A model generated the notes under the pieces. It had not been told where the DNA came from, ran no database searches, and saw only the letters and a list, made by a program, of their open reading frames with translations. A stretch of 64,000 nt of DNA from Arthrobacter humicola (lineage in GTDB: Bacteria > Actinomycetota > Actinomycetes > Actinomycetales > Micrococcaceae): contig NZ_JAFKON010000002.1 of NCBI RefSeq assembly GCF_022803015.1, positions 62,001 through 126,000 of the forward strand, given 5' to 3'. The translations under genes were made by a program, and so were the position numbers. This document shows positions 36,012 through 45,559 of this stretch, in pieces. How positions within the stretch are numbered: position 1 is the first letter of the stretch; each line of letters begins with the position of its first letter.

Positions 36012-36998
36012 TTACTGCACCCGCACTCTCGGGTCCACGAGCGTGGTGGCGAAGTCGGCGAGGATCGCTCCGACCGCGAAGATGACGGAGCCGTAGGCGA
36101 GGGTCGCGGTGGCCGCGTTGACGTCCTGCAGGGCGATCGAGTCAATGGACCAGGACCCGACGCCGTGCCAGGCGAAGATTTTCTCGGCGAAGAAGCCGCC
36201 GGCGAAGATGGCCGGGATGGTGAACGCAATGCTCTGCGCCACGGGGATGAAGGACACCCGCAGGGCGTGCCGGCTGATGGCCTGGTTGCGGGTCAGGCCC
36301 TTGGCCCGCGCCGTCCTGACGAAGTCGGCGTTGACGTTGTCCAGCAGATACTGGCGCTGGGCGATCTGGTACGCGCCCCAGCCCACAATTGTGATGGCGA
36401 ACGTGGGCACGGCGTAGTGGGCGAGCATGTCGACGAACTGGGCCCAGCCGTCGCCGTCCAGACCCGGGGTGGAGATGCCGGTGACAAAGAAGACCCGCTC
36501 CCCGACCGACTCGTTGATGTTGATGGCGCCCAGCTGCACCAGGAAGTAGGCGATCGGTGCGGGGACGATGTACATGAGGTAGCTGTACGAGGTGATGGCC
36601 CGGTCCGAGGCCTTGTACTGGCGGGCTGCGGTGAAGACGCCGAGGGCGACGCCGATCACGAGGGTCAGGATGATCGAGGCCAGGAAGAGCCGGGTTGAGA
36701 TCCAGACCCGGTCGCCGAACTCGGCGTTGATGAAGGCGCCGTTGGGGCTCCGTCCCCAGTCCCAGCGGGTGAGAATGCCGGTGAGCCAGTCGACGTAGCG
36801 CTCCCACGGGTTGAGGGTGGGATCGAGCCCCTTGAGCCGGAAGGAATTGACCACCTGCTCGGGCGTGGGCCGCGGAATCCGCTCCTGCTCCAGCAGCGCC
36901 GGCTGCAGCGTGCTCACAGCCAGGAGATAGCCGGCGCTGGTGGTCAGGAAGATCATGAAGACATACGTGAGCGCACGTTTGGCGAGATATCGAAGCAT
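36012..36998 (-). CDS. ABC transporter permease, DppB type
   Basis: A 328-residue permease beginning MLRYLAKRALTYVFMIFLTT, the standard DppB N-terminal helix. A long periplasmic loop follows, and the EAA loop is in NADFVRTARAKGLTRNQAIS, then RHALRVSFIPVAQSI. It is the first gene of the importer operon, 2 bp before the DppC-type gene. Together they form the peptide-type membrane channel. Confidence 0.94.
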   Translation of the reverse strand: MLRYLAKRALTYVFMIFLTTSAGYLLAVSTLQPALLEQERIPRPTPEQVVNSFRLKGLDPTLNPWERYVDWLTGILTRWDWGRSPNGAFINAEFGDRVWISTRLFLASIILTLVIGVALGVFTAARQYKASDRAITSYSYLMYIVPAPIAYFLVQLGAININESVGERVFFVTGISTPGLDGDGWAQFVDMLAHYAVPTFAITIVGWGAYQIAQRQYLLDNVNADFVRTARAKGLTRNQAISRHALRVSFIPVAQSIAFTIPAIFAGGFFAEKIFAWHGVGSWSIDSIALQDVNAATATLAYGSVIFAVGAILADFATTLVDPRVRVQ

Positions 36999-37355
36999 GG
37001 AGCGGCTAGTTCTGGATCGCCGTTGCCTGAGCAGATCCGCGCGTCACGGCTGCGGCCGCACGGGCGGGCCCAACTGTGCCAGGGACAAGATTATTCACAA
37101 CGTCGATCCTTCCGTCGTCCCCATCCGGCAGCGGGTTCCGCGGCCGGTTCGGGAGTATGGGCCAGCTGGTTTCCGGCCGCCCGCATGCCTTGCGGCTGAG
37201 CCCTTGTGGGCTATGTTGCGGGTCACATTCCAGAGGAAGCTATCACATTAGCCGGGCTCCGCCGGGCTCTCACGGGCCGCGACACGGCTGCTTCACTACA
37301 GATCGTTATGAATAACTCCGTGGAATGGATTTGGCCCACGGAACCGGCTGCGCCG
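36999..37355. promoter_or_regulatory. Promoter region of the ABC operon, no gene
   Basis: This 357-bp gap has no coding frame. It holds the ABC operon leader and 3' flank of a TetR gene. AATGTGA occurs twice on the minus strand (37223-37229 and 37243-37249) 20 bp apart, a spacing of two helical turns, so it may be a regulator site. Confidence 0.4.
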
Positions 37356-37988
37356 CTAGTGGCCGCACACTACGCGCGTGACAAGCTCCCGCCAGGTGTC
37401 CGCAAGGCGCTCCGGCGCAATCCCGTGCACGCCGACGGAATGGAGCAGCAGTTCCGGCTCCAGCGACGCCCCGAGGGCCGACGCCATGACCCACGGGTCC
37501 GCCGTCACGCCGGCTTCGCGCAGCAGCATCTCGAGATGACGGCGCCAGAGCACGGCCGGCGGGACATCGAACCTGTTGTAGACCGAGGCGTCGGCGGCCC
37601 GCGCCAGCTCCCCGAATTCCAGGATCCAGTCAATGCGGGCGGCGCCCACGGCGATCAGCCGCTCCAGGGGCGGCGCGCCGGGACCTACCGGGGGCGGACC
37701 AAACATGAACCGGCCCTGAAATTCGGCCTCGGCGTCGCTAAGGAGCGCCATCATCAGCCCGGCACGGCTGCCGAACCGCCGGAAGACCGTCCCTTTTCCA
37801 ACTCCGGCGCGCTGCGCCAGCCGGTCCATGGTGAGGGCGTCGACGCTGGATTCCTCAACGATTTCCCGGGCGGCGCAGAGCAGGAGCTCCCTGTTGCGCA
37901 TCGCGTCGCTGCGCGCTGATTCTGCGGCGGGCGCGGCGGGGCGCCCTGCCCCGGACTGGGCACCGGGACGGATCGGGATGAGGCTCAC
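37356..37988 (-). CDS. TetR-family regulator of an FMN reductase
   Basis: A 210-residue TetR protein. The helix-turn-helix is LLCAAREIVEESSVDALTMD, then RLAQRAGVGKGTVFRRFGSR. The C-terminal domain shows AGLMMALLSDAEAEFQGRFM. It is divergent from the FMN reductase gene, and the palindrome in the gap is the classical operator form for this TetR/flavodoxin-fold reductase pairing. A Pro/Ala-rich N-terminal ~28 residues may be partly untranslated. Confidence 0.88.
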   Translation of the reverse strand: MSLIPIRPGAQSGAGRPAAPAAESARSDAMRNRELLLCAAREIVEESSVDALTMDRLAQRAGVGKGTVFRRFGSRAGLMMALLSDAEAEFQGRFMFGPPPVGPGAPPLERLIAVGAARIDWILEFGELARAADASVYNRFDVPPAVLWRRHLEMLLREAGVTADPWVMASALGASLEPELLLHSVGVHGIAPERLADTWRELVTRVVCGH

Positions 37989-38018
37989 ACCGCTGATTCT
38001 AGCGCCCCGGAATATAAC

Positions 38019-38032
38019 CGGACCGCAGTCCG
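38019..38032. promoter_or_regulatory. TetR operator for the FMN reductase pair
   Basis: CGGAC-cgca-GTCCG is a clean palindrome flanked by A/T (AACCGG..CGTTTA). It is placed between divergent tetR and reductase genes, so the TetR product probably represses both. Confidence 0.7.
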
Positions 38033-38114
38033 TTTAGCATGGGTGAAGGCCCCCAAAGCCTCACGATCCACCAGCCGCCGGAATCACCCCGCGGCGTGAT
38101 GCACAGGAGTACAC

Positions 38115-38678
38115 ATGTCCAAGAAGACCATCCTCACTCTCGTCGGCAGCCTTCGCGCCGGCTCCACCAACCTGCAGCTGGCCGAGGCCATCGCGCTCAA
38201 CGCCCCGGAACAGGTGGACGTGGTCATTCACGAGAGCCTGGGCAACATCCCCTTCTACAACGAGGACATCGACGTCGAAGGCCAGGTGCCCGCGGCCGCC
38301 GCCGCCCTGCGGGCCGCCGCCAACGAGGCCGACACCATCCTGCTGGTTACGCCGGAGCATAACGGCACCGTCCCGGCATCGCTGAAGAACGCCATCGACT
38401 GGCTGTCCCGCCCCTTCGGCGCAGGCGCCCTCTCCGGCAAGCCCACCGCGGTTGTCGGAACCGCCTTTGGCCAGTTCGGCGGCGTATGGGCCCAGGACGA
38501 GGCCCGCAAGGCCGTCGGCATCGCCGGCGCCCAGGTCCTCGAAAACGTCAAGCTGGCAGTCCCGGGCTCGATGGTCCGCTTCGCCGAGGTCCATCCCAAG
38601 GACGACGCCGAAGTTGTCGAGCAGATCAAGGGCGTGTTCGACGCACTGGCCGAGGCTCCCGCTGCGGAAGCGGCGTAA
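38115..38678 (+). CDS. NADPH-dependent FMN reductase
   Basis: A 187-residue flavodoxin-fold flavin reductase. Motifs are TLVGSLRAGSTNLQLAEAIA at the FMN phosphate loop, LLVTPEHNGTVPASLKNAID (PEYNGxxPGxLKNAIDW type) and GTAFGQFGGVWAQDEARKAV. It probably reduces quinones or azo compounds with NADPH and is induced through the adjacent TetR. It ends in a strong hairpin. Confidence 0.94.
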   Translation: MSKKTILTLVGSLRAGSTNLQLAEAIALNAPEQVDVVIHESLGNIPFYNEDIDVEGQVPAAAAALRAAANEADTILLVTPEHNGTVPASLKNAIDWLSRPFGAGALSGKPTAVVGTAFGQFGGVWAQDEARKAVGIAGAQVLENVKLAVPGSMVRFAEVHPKDDAEVVEQIKGVFDALAEAPAAEAA

Positions 38679-38711
38679 GCTACCGCACCCCGCACTCCGC
38701 GCCAGATACCT

Positions 38712-38752
38712 CCCGGGGCCCCCGGCAGCCGTGTGCTGCCGGGGGCCCCGGG
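38712..38752. terminator. Perfect 17-bp terminator hairpin
   Basis: cccggggcccccggcag pairs exactly with ctgccgggggccccggg around CCGTGTG, 33 bp after the reductase stop. Confidence 0.85.
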
Positions 38753-38793
38753 CCGCCCGGAGCATCCCGTCGCTTTCAGCCCTGGCATTCTCT

Positions 38794-38809
38794 GGAAACA
38801 ATCGTTTCC
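38794..38809. promoter_or_regulatory. Inverted repeat before the aminotransferase
   Basis: GGAAAC-aatc-GTTTCC is 33 bp before the GTG start. A TAGTAT box at 38826-38831 fits a -10 element, so the repeat would cover the -35 region as an operator. The arms resemble LacI-family sites but the central CG is missing. Confidence 0.5.
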
Positions 38810-38841
38810 CCCAAGACAACACGGGTAGTATCCTTGGGTTT

Positions 38842-40134
38842 GTGACCCACGAAACACTTGATGCCGCCGCAGCAGTACTTCCGGCCGAGGCCATTGACGC
38901 AATCGAACGTGCGGCTACGTCCGCCCACCGCCACGAGATCCTGTTCTCGGAGCGCGCAGCAAATATCAAGCAGTCGGCGGTCCGGGATGTCTTCGACATC
39001 TCGATGCGCCCCGGCCTCGTCTCCCTCGCCGGGGGCAGCCCCTACCTGCAGTCCCTGCCGCTGGAACGCCTGGGCCAGACCGCCGCGAAGATCATAGCCG
39101 AGCAGGGGATGACCGCCCTGCAGTACGGCGGCGGCCAAGGCACTGAAGAGCTCCGCATCCAGATCTGCGAGGTCATGGCGGCAGAGGGGATCCTGGACGC
39201 CGACCCCGCGAACATCGTCATCACGGCCGGCTCGCAGTCCGCGCAGGATGTGGCCACCAAGGTTTTCTGCAATCCGGGCGACGTGGTCCTCGTCGAGGAC
39301 CCCACCTATGTCGGGGCCCTCAACACCTTCGAGGCCTACCAGGTGGAGGTCGAAACGGTGCCGATGGACGGTGACGGCATCATCCCTGATCTGCTGGAGG
39401 CAAAGATCGCGGCCCTCCAGACCGCGGGCAAGAACGTCAAGTTCCTCTATACCATTCCCAGCTTCAACAACCCGTCCGGCATCACCCTGTCCGCGGAACG
39501 CCGGCAATCCGTGGTGGATATATGCCGTCGCGCGAATATTCTGGTGCTGGAGGACAACCCTTACGGCCTGCTCCGCTTCGACGGCAAGCCGCTCATCCCC
39601 CTCCGGGCGGCCAACCCGGATGACGTCATCTACATGGGGTCCTTTTCCAAGATCTTCGCCCCGGGCCTGCGGATCGGCTGGGCCCTGGTCCCGGCCCACC
39701 TGCAGCGCAGGTACTACCTGGCGTCGGAGGCCGTCACCCTGTGCCCGCCGACGCTGAACCAGATGCTGGTGTCGGCCTATCTGCGCGACTACGACTGGCG
39801 CGGCCAGATCGAGACGTATCGGGGGCTGTACCAGGAACGTTGCGAGGCAATGCTGGCCGCCTTGGCCGAATACATGCCGGAGGGACTGACCTGGACGCGC
39901 CCCGAAGGCGGCTTCTTCGTGTGGGTTACGCTGCCCGACGGCGTGGATACTTACCCGCTGCTGAGGAAGGCCATCGACGCCGGCGTCGTCTTCATTCCGG
40001 GAGCGGCCTTTACAAACTCGGACGACCCGTCGAACAAGATCCGGCTGGCGTTCAGCGCGGTGCCGCCCGAATCGATCCGCGAGGGTGTGCGTCGGCTCGC
40101 GCCGGTCCTGCGGGAAGCCCTGGCCGCCCTGTAG
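38842..40134 (+). CDS. PLP-dependent aminotransferase (2-aminoadipate/aromatic type)
   Basis: A 430-residue fold-type I aminotransferase. The start is GTG 38842 and may be leaderless, since a TAGTAT box ends only 10 nt before. Motifs are NIKQSAVRDVFDISMRPGLV, ALQYGGGQGTEELRIQICEV (the substrate-lid region of the LysN/KatII type), FLYTIPSFNNPSGITLS and GSFSKIFAPGLRIGWALV, where K binds PLP. No MocR-type DNA-binding domain is present. It probably transaminates 2-aminoadipate, branched-chain or aromatic amino acids; the substrate is open. Confidence 0.9.
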   Translation: MTHETLDAAAAVLPAEAIDAIERAATSAHRHEILFSERAANIKQSAVRDVFDISMRPGLVSLAGGSPYLQSLPLERLGQTAAKIIAEQGMTALQYGGGQGTEELRIQICEVMAAEGILDADPANIVITAGSQSAQDVATKVFCNPGDVVLVEDPTYVGALNTFEAYQVEVETVPMDGDGIIPDLLEAKIAALQTAGKNVKFLYTIPSFNNPSGITLSAERRQSVVDICRRANILVLEDNPYGLLRFDGKPLIPLRAANPDDVIYMGSFSKIFAPGLRIGWALVPAHLQRRYYLASEAVTLCPPTLNQMLVSAYLRDYDWRGQIETYRGLYQERCEAMLAALAEYMPEGLTWTRPEGGFFVWVTLPDGVDTYPLLRKAIDAGVVFIPGAAFTNSDDPSNKIRLAFSAVPPESIREGVRRLAPVLREALAAL

Positions 40135-40240
40135 CGTGAACACCGGCAGGATCCACGCGGGGCCGCGACTGGGGCGCGCTGGGGCCAGCTGATCGGCCAG
40201 GCACACTAAACAGCATTACTCGTTGAAAGAGGAGCGGTCC

Positions 40241-40669
40241 ATGACCGGAATAATCGTTGTCGGCGTCGACGGCAGTGAAACTGCACTGCGGGCGGCGCAC
40301 ACCGCGCGCGACCTCGCAGTTTCCGTGGGGGCGACACTTCATGTGGTCAGCGCCTTTGACAGCGACAAGACACAGGTCTTCGGCAGCGGCAGTGACCAGT
40401 GGATCGTTTCCGACGCCGGCAACGCGGAAACGGTTGCGCGCTCGGTCGCGGAAGGCCTGCGCCGCCCGGACATCACCGTCACGTACGCCGCCGCGCGGGG
40501 CAAGCCGGCCGAGGCCCTGATTCGGGAAGCCGAACGGACCAGTGCCTTGATGATCGTGGTCGGCAACCGGCGCATGAGCGGAATCGGCCGGGTCTTGGGG
40601 AGCGTTGCGAACAGCGTGGCCCACAACGCCCCCTGTGACGTCTACATCGCCAAAACCGACGCCGACTGA
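40241..40669 (+). CDS. Universal stress protein (UspA family)
   Basis: A 142-residue Usp domain: VVGVDGSETALRAAHTARDL at the N-terminus and VVGNRRMSGIGRVLGSVANS, the ATP-binding G-2X-G-9X-G(S/T) signature, near the C-terminus. The ATG at 40241 has GAGGAG 6 nt upstream; a TTG at 40223 would precede the ribosome site. It is an ATP-binding cytosolic stress protein of unknown specific role. Confidence 0.92.
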   Translation: MTGIIVVGVDGSETALRAAHTARDLAVSVGATLHVVSAFDSDKTQVFGSGSDQWIVSDAGNAETVARSVAEGLRRPDITVTYAAARGKPAEALIREAERTSALMIVVGNRRMSGIGRVLGSVANSVAHNAPCDVYIAKTDAD

Positions 40670-40673
40670 GGCG

Positions 40674-42317
40674 CTACTGCTTCTTCGGTGCCGCTGCCGG
40701 CACGCCGGCTTGGCCGGTGTCTGAGCCTGCAGACCCAAGCATCCGCCGCAGGATTTTTCCTGAGGCGGATTTCGGCACGGCCTCGATGAACTCGACCTGT
40801 CGGACTTTCTTGAACGGCGCCACCCGGCCCGCCACGAAGTCCATGACGCCCGCCACGTCCAAGGCATCGCCGTCCGCGCCCGGCTGGCGGACCACGAACG
40901 CCTTGGGCACTTCCTGGCCGTCGGCGTCGAGGGAGCCGACCACCGCGGAGTCGGCGATGCCGGGGTGGGTGAGGAGCAGCGCCTCCAGTTCCGCCGGGGC
41001 GATCTGGTAGCCGTTGTACTTGATCAGTTCCTTGAGCCGGTCCACGACCGTCACCACCCCGTCCGCCCGCACCCTGGCGATGTCCCCGGTGCGCAGGAAG
41101 CCGTCCGCGTCCAGGGTGTCCGCGGTTTCCTGGGGCCGGTTGAGGTAGCCGAGCATCACGTTCGGCCCGCGGCACAACAGGTGCCCCGGCGCGCTGGTCC
41201 CTTCCGCGGGAACCGGGATCTCCTCCCCCGTGGCCGGGTCCACGAGGCGGCACTGCATGTTCGGCACCGTGTACCCCACGGAACTGACGGGGACCCTGAG
41301 CCCATCGCGACTTTGGCGCGGAATGAGGTGCGATACCGGGCTCATCTCGGTCATGCCGTAGCCCTGCAGGACCTGGCAGCCGAGGCGTTCGGCCAGGCGC
41401 TTGCCAAGTTCGCCGTCCAGCGGCGCCGCGCCGGAAAGGGTGGTGTGCACCGAGCCGAGGTCGTACTCGGCAACGAGCGGGTGCTTGGACAGCGCCACGG
41501 CCACGGGAGGCGCGATGAACAGGTAGCTGCACCGGTGGTCTTGGATGATCCGCAGGAACTCGGGCAGGTCGAACCGGGGCATGGTCACAAGCCTGGCCCG
41601 CTGGCGCAGCGCGAGGTTCAGCAGCACGGTCAGCCCGTAGATGTGAAAAAACGGGAGCAGCGCCAGGACCCGGTCTTCGGGGCCGACGTCGAGCAGACCC
41701 CTGGCCTGTTCCACGTTGGCGACGAGGTTTCGGTGGCTGAGCATGACCCCCTTCGGCCGGCCGGTGGTGCCGGAAGAGTAGGGCAGCACGGCCACATGCG
41801 TGGCGGGATCGAACGATACCCGGGGTGCCGGTGCGCCCATGGCGAGCAAGTCCGCCAGCGAGGGGTGGCCGTCGGCGCCGTCGAGCACCACGAGCCGTGA
41901 GGCAGGGATCCCGGTCCTTTCGGCGGCCTCACGGGCGGCCGGAAGCAGCGCCGATACGGTGAAGAGCCAGTCCGCGCCGGCGTCGGTGAGCTGGGTGGCG
42001 ATCTCGTCCGCCGTGTACTGGGCGTTGATGGTGGTGACCGTTGCGCCTGCCCGGAGCAGGCCGTGGAAGACGGTGGCAAAGGCGGGGACGTTGGGACACA
42101 GGATGGCGGCCACGCCGTGCACGCCCAGGCCCTGGGCGGCGACGGCACCGGCGAGGGCGTCGATCTGCCCGCGCAGCGCCCGGTAGGTGGTCTCCGCACC
42201 GCTGGCGCCATCGACGACGGCGACCCGGTCCAGGTCCTCCTCTGCCAGAGCGCCGAAGAGGTAGTCGTAAATGCCGAGGTTGGGAACATCGACGTCGGGG
42301 TACGGGCTTGAAAACAC
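40674..42317 (-). CDS. Acyl-CoA synthetase, 4-coumarate/fatty acid ligase type
   Basis: A 547-residue adenylate-forming ligase that makes an acyl-CoA from an aryl or fatty acid, ATP and CoA. The GTG at 42317 is preceded by AAGGAG at 8 nt, and the upstream frame to 42455 is not family-like. AMP-binding motif: LPYSSGTTGRPKGVMLSHRN. The mid motif is LQGYGMTEMSPVSHLIPR. The catalytic Lys is in PKSASGKILRRML. The 4CL-like YGMTEMSP motif suggests an aromatic or plant-derived substrate, which suits an organism with 4-hydroxybenzoate genes. Confidence 0.92.
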   Translation of the reverse strand: MFSSPYPDVDVPNLGIYDYLFGALAEEDLDRVAVVDGASGAETTYRALRGQIDALAGAVAAQGLGVHGVAAILCPNVPAFATVFHGLLRAGATVTTINAQYTADEIATQLTDAGADWLFTVSALLPAAREAAERTGIPASRLVVLDGADGHPSLADLLAMGAPAPRVSFDPATHVAVLPYSSGTTGRPKGVMLSHRNLVANVEQARGLLDVGPEDRVLALLPFFHIYGLTVLLNLALRQRARLVTMPRFDLPEFLRIIQDHRCSYLFIAPPVAVALSKHPLVAEYDLGSVHTTLSGAAPLDGELGKRLAERLGCQVLQGYGMTEMSPVSHLIPRQSRDGLRVPVSSVGYTVPNMQCRLVDPATGEEIPVPAEGTSAPGHLLCRGPNVMLGYLNRPQETADTLDADGFLRTGDIARVRADGVVTVVDRLKELIKYNGYQIAPAELEALLLTHPGIADSAVVGSLDADGQEVPKAFVVRQPGADGDALDVAGVMDFVAGRVAPFKKVRQVEFIEAVPKSASGKILRRMLGSAGSDTGQAGVPAAAPKKQ

Positions 42318-42573
42318 GCAACATCTCCTTTGATCCGCTTCCGCCCGGGCTGTCGGCGGCTGGTGCCACTCTAGTGCCGGGCGTAGCCGCGGGACAGGAG
42401 GGCGCGGACTTGGCTGTGTCCGGTCGTGGTCGTGTCCGGACTTGATGAGGATCACCCTCTGTCGTGGGCAGCCTCACCGCCCAGCGGGCCGCCCGGCGCG
42501 GACCGGCTCAGTAAAATGGGAGGTGCCCTGCGATGGTGCGGACGTCCGAGAACCCACCTACCAAGGGAGCCCC

Positions 42574-42912
42574 ATGATCACTCTTCAGCGCCGCCAGCTG
42601 GTTGGCCACGACATCCTTCTGGCCCGGCACGGCAACCACATCAGCGCCATGCGCGTGGACCGCGGCGCCGGTCGCGTTGTCGCATTCCTGGACGACGGAT
42701 CGACGGACAGCGCACCCAACCTGATTGCCCCGGGACTGCGCATGCCCGACACCGTGCGCAGCGTGTTGCGGGAGGACTGGAAGTTCCTGACGGGAATCAG
42801 CGCGTGCTGCGCGGGGCTCGCGGGTCTGATGTTTGCCGCCTCGGTCGCCCTCGCCGGCATGAGCGGCGATCCCGCGCTGGTCCAGATCCTGACCGCATAC
42901 TCGGGAAACTGA
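42574..42912 (+). CDS. Hypothetical protein with C-terminal membrane segment
   Basis: A 112-residue protein of unknown function. Residues 1-65 are a beta-rich soluble region (ITLQRRQLVGHDILLARHGN, VVAFLDDGSTDSAPN). Residues ~71-95 form one hydrophobic helix (FLTGISACCAGLAGLMFAAS). The ATG at 42574 has AAGGGAG upstream. It is divergent from the acyl-CoA ligase gene and ends at a strong terminator. Confidence 0.7.
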   Translation: MITLQRRQLVGHDILLARHGNHISAMRVDRGAGRVVAFLDDGSTDSAPNLIAPGLRMPDTVRSVLREDWKFLTGISACCAGLAGLMFAASVALAGMSGDPALVQILTAYSGN

Positions 42913-42974
42913 GGGGCCCGGGCCAGGCCGCCCGCCACTTAGAGACCGCAACGCTGAGAAACCCCAACACTGAC

Positions 42975-43011
42975 AAACCCCGCCGCTGAAAAGGTTCAGC
43001 GGCGGGGTTTT
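42975..43011. terminator. Bidirectional terminator with T-run
   Basis: aaaccccgccgctgaa pairs exactly with ttcagcggcggggttt around AAGG and is followed by TTT. It lies between convergent genes and ends both the hypothetical gene and the 2-oxoacid dehydrogenase operon. Confidence 0.9.
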
Positions 43012-43036
43012 GCGGTTTCATGGCCGGTTTCGCCGG

Positions 43037-44569
43037 CTAGTCCAGCAGCAAGGCCGGCTCTTCCAGGATGGCGGCGACATCGGCCATGAAGCGGGCCGAA
43101 AGGTCGCCGTCCACCACGCGGTGGTCGAAGGAGCCGCCGAGGGTGGTGATCCAGCGCGGAATAACTTCGCCGTCCAGGACCCAGGGCTTTTGCTTGATGG
43201 TGCCGAACGCCACGATCGCGACCTCGCCCGGGTTGATGATCGGCGTTCCGGTGTCGATCCCGAGGGCGCCGATGTTGGTCACGGTGAGCGTGCCGCCGCG
43301 CATCTGGGCAGGCTGGGTCTTGCCGGCCCGCGCCGTCGTGGCGAGCTCGTTCAGGGCAAGGGCCAACTGCTTGAGCGAGAGGTCCTGGGCGTTCTTGATG
43401 TTCGGCACCATCAGCCCGCGGGGCGTGGCGGCCGCGATGCCCAGGTTCATGAAGTGCTTGACGTGGATCTCCGCGGAATCGCTGCCGTCCGGGTTGTCCA
43501 CCCACGTTGCGTTGACACTCGGGTTTCGCGCCGCCGCCCAAATGACCGCCTTGGCCAGGATCAGCAGCGGGGAGACCTTGATGCCTTCGAAGTCGCGGGA
43601 GGCCTTGAGGCGCTTGACGAATTCCATGGTGCGGCTGGCATCGACGTCGACAAAGATGCTGACGTGCGGCGCGGCAAACGCGGATTCGACCATGGCCTTC
43701 GCGGTGGCTTTGCGGACTCCCTTGACCGGGATCCGCTCGATCCGCTGGTCCTGCGGGCGGCCGGACTTGCCCCAGAACGAGTCCGCCTTGTCCACCTCGG
43801 CGTCCCGCTGGGCCTGGTAGCTCACCAGGTCCTCGCGGGTCACTTCACCGCGGGCGCCGGTAGGCACGACGTCGGCCAGGTTGATCCCGAGGTCCCGGGC
43901 GATCTTGCGGACCGGCGGCTTGGCCAGCACCTTGCCGACCAGGCCGCTGATGGCACCGCCGAAGGTGGGGCGCGCCTCGACGGAGCCGGCGGGGCCTGTG
44001 GCCGCGTCGGCAGGACTGCTGGCCGCGTCCGGGTTGATCCATATGTCGTGGGCCTCCACCCCCGCCCGCTCCACCATCGGGGCGGCAGCGCCGGTGGCTG
44101 GCGCCGCGGACGGGGCTTCGTGGCCGGCGGCCGCAGGAGCGGAAATCCGCCGCCGGCGCTTGACGGCGTCTGCCTTGGGACCGGAGCCCACCAGCGGACC
44201 GCCGGCCGGACGCCCGGCTGGTTCGCCGGCGTCGGAGTCATCAGCCGGAAGCGTGCCGTACATGGGCGCGGCGGAAGCCTGTTCCTGGCCGGCAGCCTGC
44301 TTCTGGGCCACAGGCGCCGGGGCGTCGACAGCGTCGCTCACGCTGATGATCGGCGTGCCGACATCCACCGTGACTCCCTCGGGCACCAGCAGTTCCGTGA
44401 CGGTCCCGGCGAACGGTGAGGGCAGTTCCACCAGGGATTTGGCCGTCTCGATCTCGCACAGGACGTCGTTGACGGCCACGGTATCGCCGGCCTTGACCTT
44501 CCAGGCGACGATTTCGGCCTCCGTCAGCCCTTCGCCGACGTCGGGAAGGTTGAACTTGTTGAGCGTCAT
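43037..44569 (-). CDS. 2-Oxoacid dehydrogenase E2, dihydrolipoyl acyltransferase
   Basis: A 510-residue E2 subunit. One N-terminal lipoyl domain carries the lipoyl Lys at residue 44 (EIETAKS). A long Ala/Pro-rich linker follows. The peripheral subunit-binding domain is at ~218-246 ([20 protein letters not shown]). The catalytic domain ends with the active-site His in [11 protein letters not shown] (~483). It transfers the acyl group from E1 to CoA. It is the last gene of an E1a-E1b-E2 operon. Since actinobacterial pyruvate dehydrogenase uses a homodimeric AceE, this heteromeric set is most likely the branched-chain enzyme (bkd type). Confidence 0.93.
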   Translation of the reverse strand: MTLNKFNLPDVGEGLTEAEIVAWKVKAGDTVAVNDVLCEIETAKSLVELPSPFAGTVTELLVPEGVTVDVGTPIISVSDAVDAPAPVAQKQAAGQEQASAAPMYGTLPADDSDAGEPAGRPAGGPLVGSGPKADAVKRRRRISAPAAAGHEAPSAAPATGAAAPMVERAGVEAHDIWINPDAASSPADAATGPAGSVEARPTFGGAISGLVGKVLAKPPVRKIARDLGINLADVVPTGARGEVTREDLVSYQAQRDAEVDKADSFWGKSGRPQDQRIERIPVKGVRKATAKAMVESAFAAPHVSIFVDVDASRTMEFVKRLKASRDFEGIKVSPLLILAKAVIWAAARNPSVNATWVDNPDGSDSAEIHVKHFMNLGIAAATPRGLMVPNIKNAQDLSLKQLALALNELATTARAGKTQPAQMRGGTLTVTNIGALGIDTGTPIINPGEVAIVAFGTIKQKPWVLDGEVIPRWITTLGGSFDHRVVDGDLSARFMADVAAILEEPALLLD

Positions 44570-44578
44570 GGGTCCTCG

Positions 44579-45559
44579 TCAGTACGCCAGGGCGCGGTCG
44601 AGCGCCTCAAGGATGCGGTCGATGTCCGGCAGGTAGTCTTCTTCGACCTTGGCCACGGGATAGGGCATGTGGAATCCCCCGACGCGAATGACGGGGGCCT
44701 CCAGTGAATGGAACGCCCGCTCGCTGATCCGCGCGGCGATTTCGCCGCCGATGCCGCCGAACGTCGGGGCCTCATGGGCCACGACCAGCCGGCCGGTTTT
44801 CCGGACCGAGGCCGTGACGGTGTCGAAGTCGATCGGCGAGATCGAACGGAGATCGATCACCTCGACGCTGTGGCCGTCCTCGGCGGCGGCCTCGGCGGCG
44901 GCGAGGGCCACGGGCACCAGCGGGCCGTAGACGACGACGGTCGCGTCGGTGCCCTCGCGGAGCACATGCGCCTTGAAGGGGTCCGCGGACGCGCCCGGGG
45001 TCTCGGTGTCGACCTCACCCTTGAGCCAGTAGCGGCGCTTGGGCTCGAAGACGATCACGGGATCCTGGCAGTCGACGGCCTGCTGGATCATCCAGTAGGC
45101 ATCGTGCGGATTGGAGGGGGTGATGATGCGCAACCCGGCGGTGTGGGCGAACAGTGCCTCCGGCGATTCGGAATGGTGTTCAATGGAGCCGATGCCGCCG
45201 CCGTACGGGATCCGGATGACGACGGGAACGGTCAGGTTGCCGTTGCTGCGCGAGTGCATCTTGGCCAGCTGGGTGGTGATCTGGTTGAACCCCGGGAACA
45301 CGAAACCGTCGAACTGGATCTCGCAGACCGGCTGGTAGCCGCGCAGGGAGAGGCCGATCGCGGTGCCGATAATGCCGGATTCGGCCAGCGGGGTATCCAC
45401 CACGCGGTCGGCGCCGAATTCGGCGATCAGCCCGTCGGTGACCCGGTAGACGCCGCCAAGGGCCCCGATGTCCTCGCCCATCAGCAGCGAGCGGGGGTTG
45501 TTGTTCAACGTGGCCCGCAGGCCCTCATTGATGGCTTTCGCAATGGTCATGGTGGTCAT
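44579..45559 (-). CDS. 2-Oxoacid dehydrogenase E1 beta subunit
   Basis: A 326-residue transketolase-like E1 beta subunit. It shows SLLMGEDIGALGGVYRVTDG, PIAESGIIG-type TPLAESGIIGTAIGLSLRGY and IRIPYGGGIGSIEHHSESPE. It binds thiamine diphosphate at the alpha/beta interface. Its start overlaps the E1 alpha stop as TGATG and E2 begins 9 bp after its stop, so the three genes are translated as one operon. Confidence 0.94.
   Translation of the reverse strand: MTTMTIAKAINEGLRATLNNNPRSLLMGEDIGALGGVYRVTDGLIAEFGADRVVDTPLAESGIIGTAIGLSLRGYQPVCEIQFDGFVFPGFNQITTQLAKMHSRSNGNLTVPVVIRIPYGGGIGSIEHHSESPEALFAHTAGLRIITPSNPHDAYWMIQQAVDCQDPVIVFEPKRRYWLKGEVDTETPGASADPFKAHVLREGTDATVVVYGPLVPVALAAAEAAAEDGHSVEVIDLRSISPIDFDTVTASVRKTGRLVVAHEAPTFGGIGGEIAARISERAFHSLEAPVIRVGGFHMPYPVAKVEEDYLPDIDRILEALDRALAY

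Noticed and set aside
42574..42912. Functional link between the small membrane protein and the acyl-CoA ligase
   Set aside because: They only share a divergent start region and no motif supports a shared role.
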